Of a stretch of 64,000 nt of DNA, positions 15,648-24,326 are shown piece after piece. The position numbers and the translations under genes are program-made. The notes under the pieces were generated by a model, which was not told the origin of the DNA, ran no database searches, and saw nothing but the letters and a program-made list of their open reading frames with translations. This DNA is from Flavobacterium aquidurense (GTDB lineage: Bacteria; Bacteroidota; Bacteroidia; Flavobacteriales; Flavobacteriaceae): assembly GCF_001404985.1 (NCBI RefSeq), contig NZ_JRLF01000015.1, positions 806,001-870,000 on the forward strand. The letters are read 5' to 3'. Position 1 is the first letter of the stretch, and each line of letters opens with the position of its first letter.

Positions 15648-16610
15648 ATGAAAGCAACAGACAATTCCGAAAAAAATAATTTACATCCTCGAAATCTTCA
15701 TCGTTCCCGTTACGATTTTGAACTTCTTATCGCGAATTGTCCTGAGCTAAAAGCATATGTTGCGATAAATATCCACGGAATTGAAACAATTGATTTTAGT
15801 AATCCAATGGCTGTAAAAGCGCTTAACAAAGCCTTATTGCAAACCTATTACGACATACAAAACTGGGATATTCCTAAAAATTATCTTTGTCCTCCCATTC
15901 CCGGAAGAACAGATTATATTCATTATCTGGCTGATTTACTTGCCGAAACCAACAACGGAATCATTCCGCAAGGATCTTCAGTATTAGGTTTAGATATAGG
16001 AACCGGTGCTAATTGCATTTATCCTATTTTAGCAAATGCTATTTACGACTGGAGTTTTGTTGGAACTGACATTGACGAAAAAGCGATTGAAAATTGCAGT
16101 AAAATTATCGAAGCGAATCCAAAATTAATTGATGCGATAAGTTTACAACAGCAAACCGAATCCCGCTTTATTTTCAAAAATATTATCACACCTGAAGATC
16201 GTTTTACTTTCACAATGTGCAACCCTCCTTTTCATTCTTCTGCCGAAGATGCAAATCAAAGTACCGTTCGTAAAGTTTCGAACTTGACAAAGGAAAGAAA
16301 AAAAACAAATCCTGTATTAAACTTCGGAGGTCACAATGCCGAATTATGGTGCGATGGCGGCGAAATTGGTTTTGTAACTCAAATGATTTACGAAAGTTCA
16401 AAATTTGCAATGCAATGTCTGTGGTTTACTACTTTGGTTTCAAAAAGAGAAAACCTTTCCAGCATTTACAAAACATTAAATAAAGTAAATGCTTCTTCAA
16501 TAAAAACAATCGACATGGCTCAGGGTCAAAAAAACAGCCGTATCGTTGCCTGGACTTTTCTAAGTGAAAGCCAGCAAAAGGCTTGGAAGTTTGAAGACAT
16601 GTCTATTTAA
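15648..16610 (+). CDS. rlmF: 23S rRNA (adenine1618-N6)-methyltransferase
   Basis: A 320-residue SAM-dependent methyltransferase of the RlmF family, which methylates A1618 of 23S rRNA. Signatures are the N-terminal LHPRNLHRSRYDFELL, the SAM-binding LGLDIGTGANCIYPIL and the adenine N6 catalytic motif CNPPFHSSAEDA. Length is as expected. It is cytoplasmic. It has its own promoter between palindromic element copy 2 and the ATG. It is the last ordinary gene before the very AT-rich peptide cassette. Confidence 0.93.
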   Translation: MKATDNSEKNNLHPRNLHRSRYDFELLIANCPELKAYVAINIHGIETIDFSNPMAVKALNKALLQTYYDIQNWDIPKNYLCPPIPGRTDYIHYLADLLAETNNGIIPQGSSVLGLDIGTGANCIYPILANAIYDWSFVGTDIDEKAIENCSKIIEANPKLIDAISLQQQTESRFIFKNIITPEDRFTFTMCNPPFHSSAEDANQSTVRKVSNLTKERKKTNPVLNFGGHNAELWCDGGEIGFVTQMIYESSKFAMQCLWFTTLVSKRENLSSIYKTLNKVNASSIKTIDMAQGQKNSRIVAWTFLSESQQKAWKFEDMSI

Positions 16611-16953
16611 TTCTTATACTTCTCTGTTTTTTTGTTAAATATCACCTACAATTCTCACGATTATAAGGTTATTTTTTATTTAACGTAATATTTTTCTTTA
16701 AAAAAATTAAAACATAGTAAATTTTACTTATGTTTGTTATTCAGTTATGCACTGAATTTCTTTAGAAGTCAACTTTAAAAGTTGCAAATACCACCATCTT
16801 ATCGAAATTAATAATGGAACTAACAAATTAGTTCCATGTTATGTTCATTTATATATGTTTTTAAATCATATAAAAATGTAATACTGTCAATTACATCTGT
16901 AATCAGACAAACTTTTTTTTACATAAAAATTAATTAAACGAATCAACCCACAG
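16611..16953. other. AT-rich gap before the RiPP cassette, with a hairpin
   Basis: About 340 bases without a gene. The one clear structure is a perfect 9-bp hairpin at 16815-16836 (TGGAACTAA, loop CAAA, TTAGTTCCA). It lies 118 bases before the barrel gene and has no T-run. No TAnnTTTG element was found close to the next start codon. Confidence 0.6.
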
Positions 16954-19338
16954 ATGAAAAACGTATTTATCATATTGCTTTTGATACCATTTTGTGGATA
17001 TTCACAATATAAAATATCAGGAAAGTTGGTTAATGAAAATAATTCTCCAGTAGAATATGCAGAAGTAACTCTTCAAACATCAAATTCTATTTCCTTACAC
17101 TCTGAACTTACCAATAAATATGGTGAATTCAACATAAATAATATTAAGGGAGATAATTATGAGCTTTCTATAAAATATTTTTCACAAAATGTTTATTCTC
17201 AATTTATTATAATCGACAATAATTTAGATTTAAAGACTATCAATCTTAATATCGGAATATCCCTAACAGGAGTAATCCTTGAAAATAAAAAATCACTTAT
17301 TGAAAATAAAGTAGACAGAATGGTTTTTAATGTTGAAAATTCTGTGGCGGCAACCGGCGGCAATGCCTTAGATGCTTTAAAACTTACCCCTAGAATAAAA
17401 GTTCAAAATGATGAAATATCAATGATTGGCAAAGGCAGTATGCTTATTATGATAAATGATAAATTAGTTCAATTTTCAGGTGAAGAATTAGCAACTTACC
17501 TCAAAACCCTTAATGCAAGTGATTTAAAAAAGATAGAAGTACTATCAAATCCTCCTTCAAAATATAGCGCAGAAGGTAATAGTGGTATAATAAATATTGT
17601 AACAAAAAAAACAAAAAAAGATGCTTGGGATGCCTCTTTAAGGACCATTTACCAACAATCTACATATGCAAAAACAAATAATGGCGGGAGCTTTAATATA
17701 CAAAAAGGGAGAGTACAAGTAAACTCTGGTTTAAACTACATTAATGGATCAAATGCTCCTGAATATACTAATCAAATTTATTACCCTTCTCTTACTTGGG
17801 AAAAGGTAAACAATCGTCGGGATTTTTCTAATCTTCTTTCTACAAAATTAGGAATGGAATATAAAATTAATGATAAGCTTTCTACAGGTTTTAATTACAA
17901 TTTCGTAAGTAATAAGCCTCTCAGGAAGGAAATTGGCAAGACGAATTTATTTGATTCCCAAACCAAAGCTCTTGATTCTATAATTAAAACTATCAGCAGA
18001 GGCAATTACGAAAAAACAACAAGCACTTTAAATTATCATATCGCCTATGATATAGATAGTATTGGCAGAAAACTTTCGATAGATTTTGATTATTTTAATT
18101 ACAAAAACATAGCAAACAGATTTCTAAAAACACAAACCTTTTTACCAAGTAATGAACCTATTGAAAATAATCTTCTTGACGCACGAAATTATGGATTTCA
18201 GGATATTCAAAATTATGCTGTAAATATAGACATGGTGCATCCAGGCAAATGGGCTGAATTTAATTACGGAGGCCGAATATCATTTACTAATACTAATAAT
18301 TATTTCAACTATTTTAATATTAAAAGTAATATAGAAGAAATCGATTCTGGTCTTAGTAATGAATTCATTTATAAAGAAAACACTCAAGCTGTATATTTTA
18401 GCGCTGAGAAAAATCTAAGTGAACAATGGAAAACTAAAATAGGGATAAGATATGAATTTACACAAACTGAAGGTTTGTCCAAAACAGTTATTCAAAGTAA
18501 CAGTAAGAGTTATGCCAGGCTTTTCCCGACATTCTTCTTATCCTTTACTCCTAATGAAAATCATTCCTTTAGCGCCAATTATGGCAAAAGAATTAAAAGA
18601 CCGGGGTATAGTTTATTAAATCCCTTTAAATATGTCTCTAATCTTTATTCTTACTCAGAAGGGAATCCTTTTTTACAGCCTTCTTTTACAAATAATATTG
18701 AATTAGAATATGCTCATAAAAGTAATCTGATAACTAAAATCTATTTTTCTCATACTAATAATAATTTTGACCAGGTTACTATACTAGATGAAATAACCAA
18801 TATTGAAAAAATTATTCCTTTAAATTATATTACTAATAAAATGCTGGGAATTAATCAAACATTCATTTTTAAGCTTTCAAAATGGTGGAATATCAATACT
18901 TCAGTAGACGTATACTATAGTAGTACAAACTCTACAATACCTGTAACCTTGCAATATTTAAAAGGATGGAACGGAGAATTTAACATTTCAAATGATTTAA
19001 CCTTAAATAACAACAAAACAGTAGTATTTAATACAAATGTGTGGTTCATTACAAAAGGCGTAAATAATTTAGACTATAATTCAAATGGAATCCAGGTCGA
19101 CACATCTTTTAAATGGCTTTTACTAAATAAAAAATTAATTATTAGTCTAAACTTAGAAGATATTATTAACCCTAAAGGCATAAAGTATACATCCTATTCT
19201 AATGGAATTAAAAATTCATTCAGAAATTACAATGATGACCAATGCTTTAAACTAGGTATTATTTACAATTTTGGAAAGAAAATTAATGTAAATAAAAGAG
19301 AGTACAAAAATCAAGAAGAACAAAATAGAATTGATTAA
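16954..19338 (+). CDS. TonB-dependent receptor-like outer-membrane barrel of the RiPP locus
   Basis: A 794-residue outer-membrane protein. It has a signal peptide (MKNVFIILLLIPFCGYSQ), a carboxypeptidase-regulatory-like domain (about 19-105), a plug-like domain (about 125-215, with GNALDALKLTPRIKV, MLIMINDKLV and GNSGIINIVTKK) and a long beta barrel ending near YNFGKKI with a short charged tail. It resembles the outer membrane beta-barrel family related to TonB receptors. It is encoded just before the precursor, maturase and exporter genes in the same orientation and with the same extreme AT bias. A role in carrying the peptide across the outer membrane, or in taking it up, is inferred. Confidence 0.85.
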   Translation: MKNVFIILLLIPFCGYSQYKISGKLVNENNSPVEYAEVTLQTSNSISLHSELTNKYGEFNINNIKGDNYELSIKYFSQNVYSQFIIIDNNLDLKTINLNIGISLTGVILENKKSLIENKVDRMVFNVENSVAATGGNALDALKLTPRIKVQNDEISMIGKGSMLIMINDKLVQFSGEELATYLKTLNASDLKKIEVLSNPPSKYSAEGNSGIINIVTKKTKKDAWDASLRTIYQQSTYAKTNNGGSFNIQKGRVQVNSGLNYINGSNAPEYTNQIYYPSLTWEKVNNRRDFSNLLSTKLGMEYKINDKLSTGFNYNFVSNKPLRKEIGKTNLFDSQTKALDSIIKTISRGNYEKTTSTLNYHIAYDIDSIGRKLSIDFDYFNYKNIANRFLKTQTFLPSNEPIENNLLDARNYGFQDIQNYAVNIDMVHPGKWAEFNYGGRISFTNTNNYFNYFNIKSNIEEIDSGLSNEFIYKENTQAVYFSAEKNLSEQWKTKIGIRYEFTQTEGLSKTVIQSNSKSYARLFPTFFLSFTPNENHSFSANYGKRIKRPGYSLLNPFKYVSNLYSYSEGNPFLQPSFTNNIELEYAHKSNLITKIYFSHTNNNFDQVTILDEITNIEKIIPLNYITNKMLGINQTFIFKLSKWWNINTSVDVYYSSTNSTIPVTLQYLKGWNGEFNISNDLTLNNNKTVVFNTNVWFITKGVNNLDYNSNGIQVDTSFKWLLLNKKLIISLNLEDIINPKGIKYTSYSNGIKNSFRNYNDDQCFKLGIIYNFGKKINVNKREYKNQEEQNRID

Positions 19339-19396
19339 GAATTGATATTTCAAGTACGCTGTAGTTGCAAATACAGAGGAAAGAATTCAATATAAA

Positions 19397-19410
19397 TTGT
19401 TTGCAAACAA
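19397..19410. promoter_or_regulatory. Perfect palindrome upstream of precursor peptide
   Basis: TTGTTTGCAAACAA is a 14-bp perfect palindrome, 66 bases before the precursor ATG. It could be a regulator-binding site; its TTTG could also serve as a -33 box, though no good -7 box follows. Confidence 0.4.
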
Positions 19411-19475
19411 CTACCAATTAAGAGTTTTATGTAGTAAAAGATAACTCAATCTATTAATGTAAAAATAAAATTAGT

Positions 19476-19634
19476 ATGAAAAAATTAACATTATCTAAGC
19501 TAGTAGAATCTAAAGGAATTTTAACTGGAGGCTTTACAACACTTACTCCAAAGCAACAAGCAAAATTAAAAGGAGGAGCTGACAATTGTGACTGTACAAA
19601 TAAAAAAAATTGTAAAGTTAAAGAAGCAGATTAA
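19476..19634 (+). CDS. GG-leader RiPP precursor peptide (52 aa)
   Basis: A 52-residue gene between the barrel and the radical SAM genes. The leader is MKKLTLSKLVESKGILTGGF and continues TTLTPKQQAKLKGG. It begins like the MKKLxLxKL leaders of Bacteroidota GG-type radical-SAM-modified peptides and ends in a double glycine (33-34). Cutting after Gly34 leaves an 18-residue core, ADNCDCTNKKNCKVKEAD, with Cys38, Cys40 and Cys46 and no aromatic residue. A second internal Gly-Gly at 18-19 is present. The core is hydrophilic, mixed-charge and Cys-rich, which suits thioether (sactipeptide or ranthipeptide) crosslinks; that is inference. The leader, small size and position leave little doubt that it is real. 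Confidence 0.88.
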   Translation: MKKLTLSKLVESKGILTGGFTTLTPKQQAKLKGGADNCDCTNKKNCKVKEAD

Positions 19635-19661
19635 GCTCAATGAATAATTATATCTAATACA

Positions 19662-19691
19662 TAGTTGGGTAGAAAATAATCTACCCAACTA
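19662..19691 (+). promoter_or_regulatory. Perfect hairpin between precursor and maturase genes
   Basis: TAGTTGGGTAG and CTACCCAACTA form an 11-bp perfect stem with an 8-base loop. No T-run follows (TCCAAATAAAAC), so it is unlikely to be a full terminator. It may protect the precursor mRNA or cause partial termination, giving more peptide than enzyme. It lies 27 bases after the precursor stop and 20 before the maturase ATG. Confidence 0.75.
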
Positions 19692-19711
19692 TCCAAATAA
19701 AACAAAAAATT

Positions 19712-21001
19712 ATGATCATTAGTCAGTTTAACACTTTTTTCTATCATGAAGGTTCAATGATAGGATACAATGCTTTATCAAATGAATTTATTATTCTGGA
19801 ATTAGAATTATTTGAACTTTACCAAGCTGCTATTGCTGAAAAAAAAATTTCAGAATTAAATGACATACACCCTGGCTTTTATAAACATATTAAAGATAAA
19901 GGTTTTATTATTAATAAAAATACAGATGAAATTCAATCTGTAAAAAAATTAGTAGCCTCTATTGATCAAAATGATAAAATCTATGAATTAATTATTAATC
20001 CCACAATGAACTGTAATTTCAAATGCTGGTATTGTTATGAGACTCATATAAAAGATTCGAAAATGTCATCATCAATAATAGAAAATGTCATCTTATTTAT
20101 AAAAAGCATTTTAGAAAACAATAATTTAAAACAATTTCATCTAAGTTGGTTTGGTGGTGAACCTTTACTTTATTATGATAAAACTATTCTTCCTATACTA
20201 GAAAAAATCTATCCATTAATAAAACTTAAAGGAATTGAGTTTTCATCAAATTTCACAACCAACGGATTACTTGTAAATCAAAAAATTCTAACAGATTGTA
20301 ATCTGTTTGGGGTTAATCATTTTCAAATAACTCTGGATGGCCACAGGGAACGTCACAATAAAGTAAGATTTGTGAATAAGGAAAGAGGATCGTACGATGA
20401 AATAATCAACAATATAAAATTGATATTGAAAAACAAAATAAATGTTACTGTAAGATTAAATATTTCAGAAGAAACTTTAAATGGTAAGATTACCGAAATA
20501 ATTAAGGATTTTTCAGATTTGACTTCTCAACAGAGAAAGCTTTTAAATTTTTCATTTCATAAGGTATGGCAAGAAGAAAAAAATATTGAAAATGAAATGT
20601 CTAAAATTATTGATGAATTTAAAATAAATAAATTATCAACACAAACAATAGATGAAGTAGATCATGTTAGAAACTCTTGTTATGCTGATAAAAAAAATCA
20701 AGCAACAATAAATTACAATGGAGAAGTATTTAAGTGTACTGCCCGAGATTTTAAATCAGAAAATAAAGAAGGCATTTTACAAGATAATGGATCTATTTTA
20801 TGGAATGAAAAATATTATCAAAGAATGAATGCTAAATTTAAGAACCAACCATGCATAGAATGTAAAATATTACCTATTTGCAATGGTTCTTGTTCACAAT
20901 TGTCAATTGAAAGTAAAAATGAGGAATATTGTATTCATGATTTTGATGAAGATAAGAAAACAATGGTTGTTAAAAATATATTTTTAAATGCATTAAACTA
21001 A
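19712..21001 (+). CDS. Radical SAM/SPASM peptide maturase
   Basis: A 429-residue radical SAM enzyme that should modify the 52-residue precursor. Residues 1-75 form a small N-terminal domain likely to bind the leader. The radical SAM cluster ligands are Cys101, Cys105 and Cys108 in CNFKCWYCYE, and SAM binding includes WFGGEP (146-151). The C-terminal SPASM domain shows the full seven-cysteine pattern: Cys323, Gly337-x4-Cys342, Cys381-x2-Cys384-x5-Cys390-x3-Cys394 and Cys407, for two auxiliary clusters. Such enzymes make thioether, C-C or other crosslinks in RiPPs. The gene is extremely AT-rich; 20581-20640 has only 8 G or C bases in 60. Confidence 0.95.
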   Translation: MIISQFNTFFYHEGSMIGYNALSNEFIILELELFELYQAAIAEKKISELNDIHPGFYKHIKDKGFIINKNTDEIQSVKKLVASIDQNDKIYELIINPTMNCNFKCWYCYETHIKDSKMSSSIIENVILFIKSILENNNLKQFHLSWFGGEPLLYYDKTILPILEKIYPLIKLKGIEFSSNFTTNGLLVNQKILTDCNLFGVNHFQITLDGHRERHNKVRFVNKERGSYDEIINNIKLILKNKINVTVRLNISEETLNGKITEIIKDFSDLTSQQRKLLNFSFHKVWQEEKNIENEMSKIIDEFKINKLSTQTIDEVDHVRNSCYADKKNQATINYNGEVFKCTARDFKSENKEGILQDNGSILWNEKYYQRMNAKFKNQPCIECKILPICNGSCSQLSIESKNEEYCIHDFDEDKKTMVVKNIFLNALN

Positions 21002-21020
21002 TTTGAAAAGAAATTCTATT

Positions 21021-23228
21021 ATGAAATTTACCGCCCAACATGACCAAATGGATTGTGGTCCAGCCTGCATTAGTATGGTGGCAAGTTTTCACGGAAAAAA
21101 TTATCCTTTAGAATATCTACGCAAAAATGCATATGTGACCAGAGAAGGCGTCTCTGTATTGGGAATAAGTGAGGCATCCAGGCAAATTGGTTTCGAAACA
21201 CTTTCAGTACAAACAACAACTGAAAAGCTTATAAAAAATAAACAGATCATTCCTTTTATACTTTATTGGAATCAACGTCATTTTGTTGTTCTTTATAAAA
21301 TAACTAAATCATTATTTTCAAGAGAACAAATTTTTCATATAGCCGATCCTAAACATGGAAAAATAAAAATAACTCAGGAAAAACTAGAAAAATCATGGCT
21401 TTCTGACAGAGCTCAGGGAGTAGCAATATTTTTAAACCCTACTGAAAAATTTTACCAAAAAGAAGCTCCAAAAGAAGACAAATTAAATATAAGATACTTG
21501 TTTTTCTATCTTATACCCTACAAAAAGCAGTTAGTCATTATGTTTTTACTACTTTTAATAGGTTGTGGCTTAACTTTATTTCTCCCTTTTTTAACAGAAG
21601 CCCTAATAGATGAAGGCGTAAACAACAAAGATCTTAATTTTATATCTCTTATACTTTTAGCACAATTAAGCTTGTTCATAGGTTCACTAACAATTGGTAT
21701 ATTTCGTAATTGGTTATTGCTATACATTGGTACACATTTAAGCATTACAATTGTTTCGGACTTTTTAAAAAAAATGCTTCGGCTTCCAATAAAGTTTTTT
21801 GACACAAAATTAATGGGAGATTTTCAACAACGAATACAAGACAATGATCGTATAGAGGAATTTCTTACTTCACAAAGTTTAACTACTTTCTTTTCTATTA
21901 TTACTTTTTCAGTTTTTTTTACTATATTATGGTATTATGATATTAAAATTCTTTTAGTATACTTTCTATTTACAACTTTATCAATTATATGGTCATTTTA
22001 TTGGCTAAAAAAAAGAAGAATATTAGATTACTTTCGTTTCCAGCAAAGGAGTGAAAATCAAGAATCGATTTTTGAAATGCTCAATGGCATTACAGAAATG
22101 AAACTTAATCAACTTGAAAATTTTAAAATAAAAGAGTGGGAAAAAATTCAAAAGAAACTTTTTAAACTTAATTCGAAAATTTTAAAACTTGATCAAATTC
22201 AACTTTCAGGTTTCGACTTTATAAATCAACTTAAAAACATTCTGGTTACTTTTTTAGCAGCAACTTACGTAGTACAGGATACAATGACATTAGGTATGCT
22301 ACTTTCTATTTCTTATATTATTGGACAAATGAATGCGCCAGTAAATCAATTAATAAGTTTTTTTCGATCTATGCAAGATGCAAAATTAAGTTTAGAGCGT
22401 TTAAATGAAGTGCAAAATAATAAACCTGAAGAAGTTAATGAGCAAATACGTTTATTAGATAATATTAGAAATAAAAAAAACTGTCCAGAAAATGGAATTT
22501 CTTTTAAAAACCTATCATTTCAATATGAAGGGCCAAAATCCCCTTTTGTTTTAAAAGATATAAATCTGTTTATTCCTGAAGGAAAAATAACAGCTATTGT
22601 TGGAGCAAGCGGCAGTGGAAAGACTACATTAATAAAATTGCTATTAAGATTTTACGACCCAATTGATGGTGAAATTTTCTATAATAAAGACAATATACTT
22701 ACTATTTCACCAAAAAGCATTAGAGAAAATACAGGTGTAGTAATGCAAGATGGCTTCATTTTTTCAGACACAATACAGAGAAACATTGCAACTAAAGATA
22801 AAAAAATCAATAAAACTCAACTTAAGAAAGCAGTAAAAACTGCCAACATCAAAAATTTCATGGAATCATTACCACTAAAATACAATACAAAAATAGGTTC
22901 TGCAGGTAGTGGTTTATCAGGTGGAGAAAAACAAAGAATTTTAATTGCAAGAGCTGTTTATAAAAATCCACATTACATATTTTTTGACGAAGCCACATCT
23001 GCACTTGACTCAGAAAATGAAAAAATAATACATGATAATTTGCAAGAATTTTTTAAAGATAAAACAGTAATTATAATAGCTCATCGATTAAGCACAGTAA
23101 AAAATGCGGACAATATTGTAGTTTTAAAAAAAGGAAAAATAGCCGAAACAGGAAACCATAATCAACTAGTAAAAAATAAAGCGGATTATTTTAATTTAAT
23201 CAAAAATCAATTAGAATTAGGAAATTAA
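21021..23228 (+). CDS. Peptidase-containing ABC exporter (C39 PCAT) of the RiPP locus
   Basis: A 735-residue transporter that should cut the leader after Gly-Gly and export the peptide. The longest frame begins at a TTG at 21003; the ATG at 21021 is preferred because it starts directly with the C39 domain (MKFTAQHDQMDCGPACISMV). The peptidase site is complete: Gln6, Cys12, His87 and Asp109. Membrane helices span about residues 160-450. The ATPase has Walker A GASGSGKTT (about 528-536), signature LSGGEKQRI, Walker B FFDEATSALD and H-loop AHRLS. It starts 19 bases after the maturase stop. No HlyD-type adaptor gene is nearby. Confidence 0.95.
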   Translation: MKFTAQHDQMDCGPACISMVASFHGKNYPLEYLRKNAYVTREGVSVLGISEASRQIGFETLSVQTTTEKLIKNKQIIPFILYWNQRHFVVLYKITKSLFSREQIFHIADPKHGKIKITQEKLEKSWLSDRAQGVAIFLNPTEKFYQKEAPKEDKLNIRYLFFYLIPYKKQLVIMFLLLLIGCGLTLFLPFLTEALIDEGVNNKDLNFISLILLAQLSLFIGSLTIGIFRNWLLLYIGTHLSITIVSDFLKKMLRLPIKFFDTKLMGDFQQRIQDNDRIEEFLTSQSLTTFFSIITFSVFFTILWYYDIKILLVYFLFTTLSIIWSFYWLKKRRILDYFRFQQRSENQESIFEMLNGITEMKLNQLENFKIKEWEKIQKKLFKLNSKILKLDQIQLSGFDFINQLKNILVTFLAATYVVQDTMTLGMLLSISYIIGQMNAPVNQLISFFRSMQDAKLSLERLNEVQNNKPEEVNEQIRLLDNIRNKKNCPENGISFKNLSFQYEGPKSPFVLKDINLFIPEGKITAIVGASGSGKTTLIKLLLRFYDPIDGEIFYNKDNILTISPKSIRENTGVVMQDGFIFSDTIQRNIATKDKKINKTQLKKAVKTANIKNFMESLPLKYNTKIGSAGSGLSGGEKQRILIARAVYKNPHYIFFDEATSALDSENEKIIHDNLQEFFKDKTVIIIAHRLSTVKNADNIVVLKKGKIAETGNHNQLVKNKADYFNLIKNQLELGN

Positions 23229-23310
23229 ATCTAATCGTTATAATAACTGAACATTATAATTATAATACTTTAAAATAAAATTCTGATACTTTATCGGCGC
23301 GCAATTTACG

Positions 23311-23318
23311 TACCTTTA
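23311..23318 (+). promoter_or_regulatory. -7 promoter element of hydrolase lipoprotein gene
   Basis: TACCTTTA nearly fits TAnnTTTG. It lies only 16 bases before the ATG at 23335, so the TTG at 23326 is very unlikely to be the start. Confidence 0.5.
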
Positions 23319-23334
23319 ATATCAATTGAATTTT

Positions 23335-24279
23335 ATGACTATGCCAAAAATATACTTTAGAATACTATTATTAATTCTACTTACTGGTTGTGCTTCAACT
23401 AAAAAGGCAAAATTTGAAGACTATGTCTTTAAAACCAAAAGCGAAAAAACAGCCTATATCAAATCCTACGACAAAGCTTTAAAACTTTGGGATATCCCTT
23501 ACACTGAAGAAGATATAAGAACAACTTACGGAACTGCACACGTTATTATGGCTGGTCCCAAAAACGGAAAAGATCTGGTTTTACTTCACGGAATGGATGC
23601 CAGTTCAACAATGTGGTATCCAAACATTAAACCTTTAGCTAAAAATCATCGCATTTACGCCATTGATTTTATGATGGAACCAGGCAAATCTACTTTGATT
23701 TCAAAACCACTTTCTTCAGAAGATATCGTAATTTTGTACAACGAAATTTTCGATCATTATAAATTAAAGAAATTTGATATTGTAGCCGCTTCAAGAGGTG
23801 GCTGGATCGCAACTTTACTGGCTACAGAAAAAAGAAATTCGATAGATAAAATAGTGTTGTTAAGTCCGGCGCAAACCTTTAAATTTATAGATAAAGTTGG
23901 TAAAACAACTTCTGCTTTAATGCTAAAACTCTTCCCAAGCGAAAAGAAATTCGGAAAAACCCTGACTACATTTTCAACTCATCCTGAAAAAATTAGTCCT
24001 GTTTACAAAAGACAATTTTATCTGGCCAATAAATACGCAAAATCAAATTCAAGTATGCTTAAAATGCATCCATTTTCTGATGATGAATTAAAATCTATTA
24101 CGAATCCTGTATTGGTATTAATAGGCGATCATGATGTTATTAATTCAGAAGAAAGTCTGGAAAGAGCAAATAAATATTTAATCAAAGGCAAAACACAAAT
24201 AATAAAAGATGCAGGACATTTTTTATCCATCGATCAGTCAAAAGTGGTAAATAATGCAATGATTGATTTTTTAGAATAA
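23335..24279 (+). CDS. Alpha/beta hydrolase, lipoprotein
   Basis: A hydrolase of about 314 residues with a lipoprotein signal (FRILLLILLTGCASTKK). The fold is shown by LVLLHGMDASSTMWYPN (oxyanion region), the nucleophile elbow AASRGGWIA, the acid loop LIGDHDVIN and the catalytic His in DAGHFLSID. It probably acts on esters or amides outside the cytoplasm; the substrate is unknown. The start is set at the ATG 23335 (23341 is an alternative). It has its own promoter and returns to more usual base composition, so it is probably not part of the RiPP cassette. Confidence 0.85.
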   Translation: MTMPKIYFRILLLILLTGCASTKKAKFEDYVFKTKSEKTAYIKSYDKALKLWDIPYTEEDIRTTYGTAHVIMAGPKNGKDLVLLHGMDASSTMWYPNIKPLAKNHRIYAIDFMMEPGKSTLISKPLSSEDIVILYNEIFDHYKLKKFDIVAASRGGWIATLLATEKRNSIDKIVLLSPAQTFKFIDKVGKTTSALMLKLFPSEKKFGKTLTTFSTHPEKISPVYKRQFYLANKYAKSNSSMLKMHPFSDDELKSITNPVLVLIGDHDVINSEESLERANKYLIKGKTQIIKDAGHFLSIDQSKVVNNAMIDFLE

Positions 24280-24326
24280 TTGACAAACGGTAGGCCAGCC
24301 CCTATCATTAAGTGAAGAGTTTTTAC

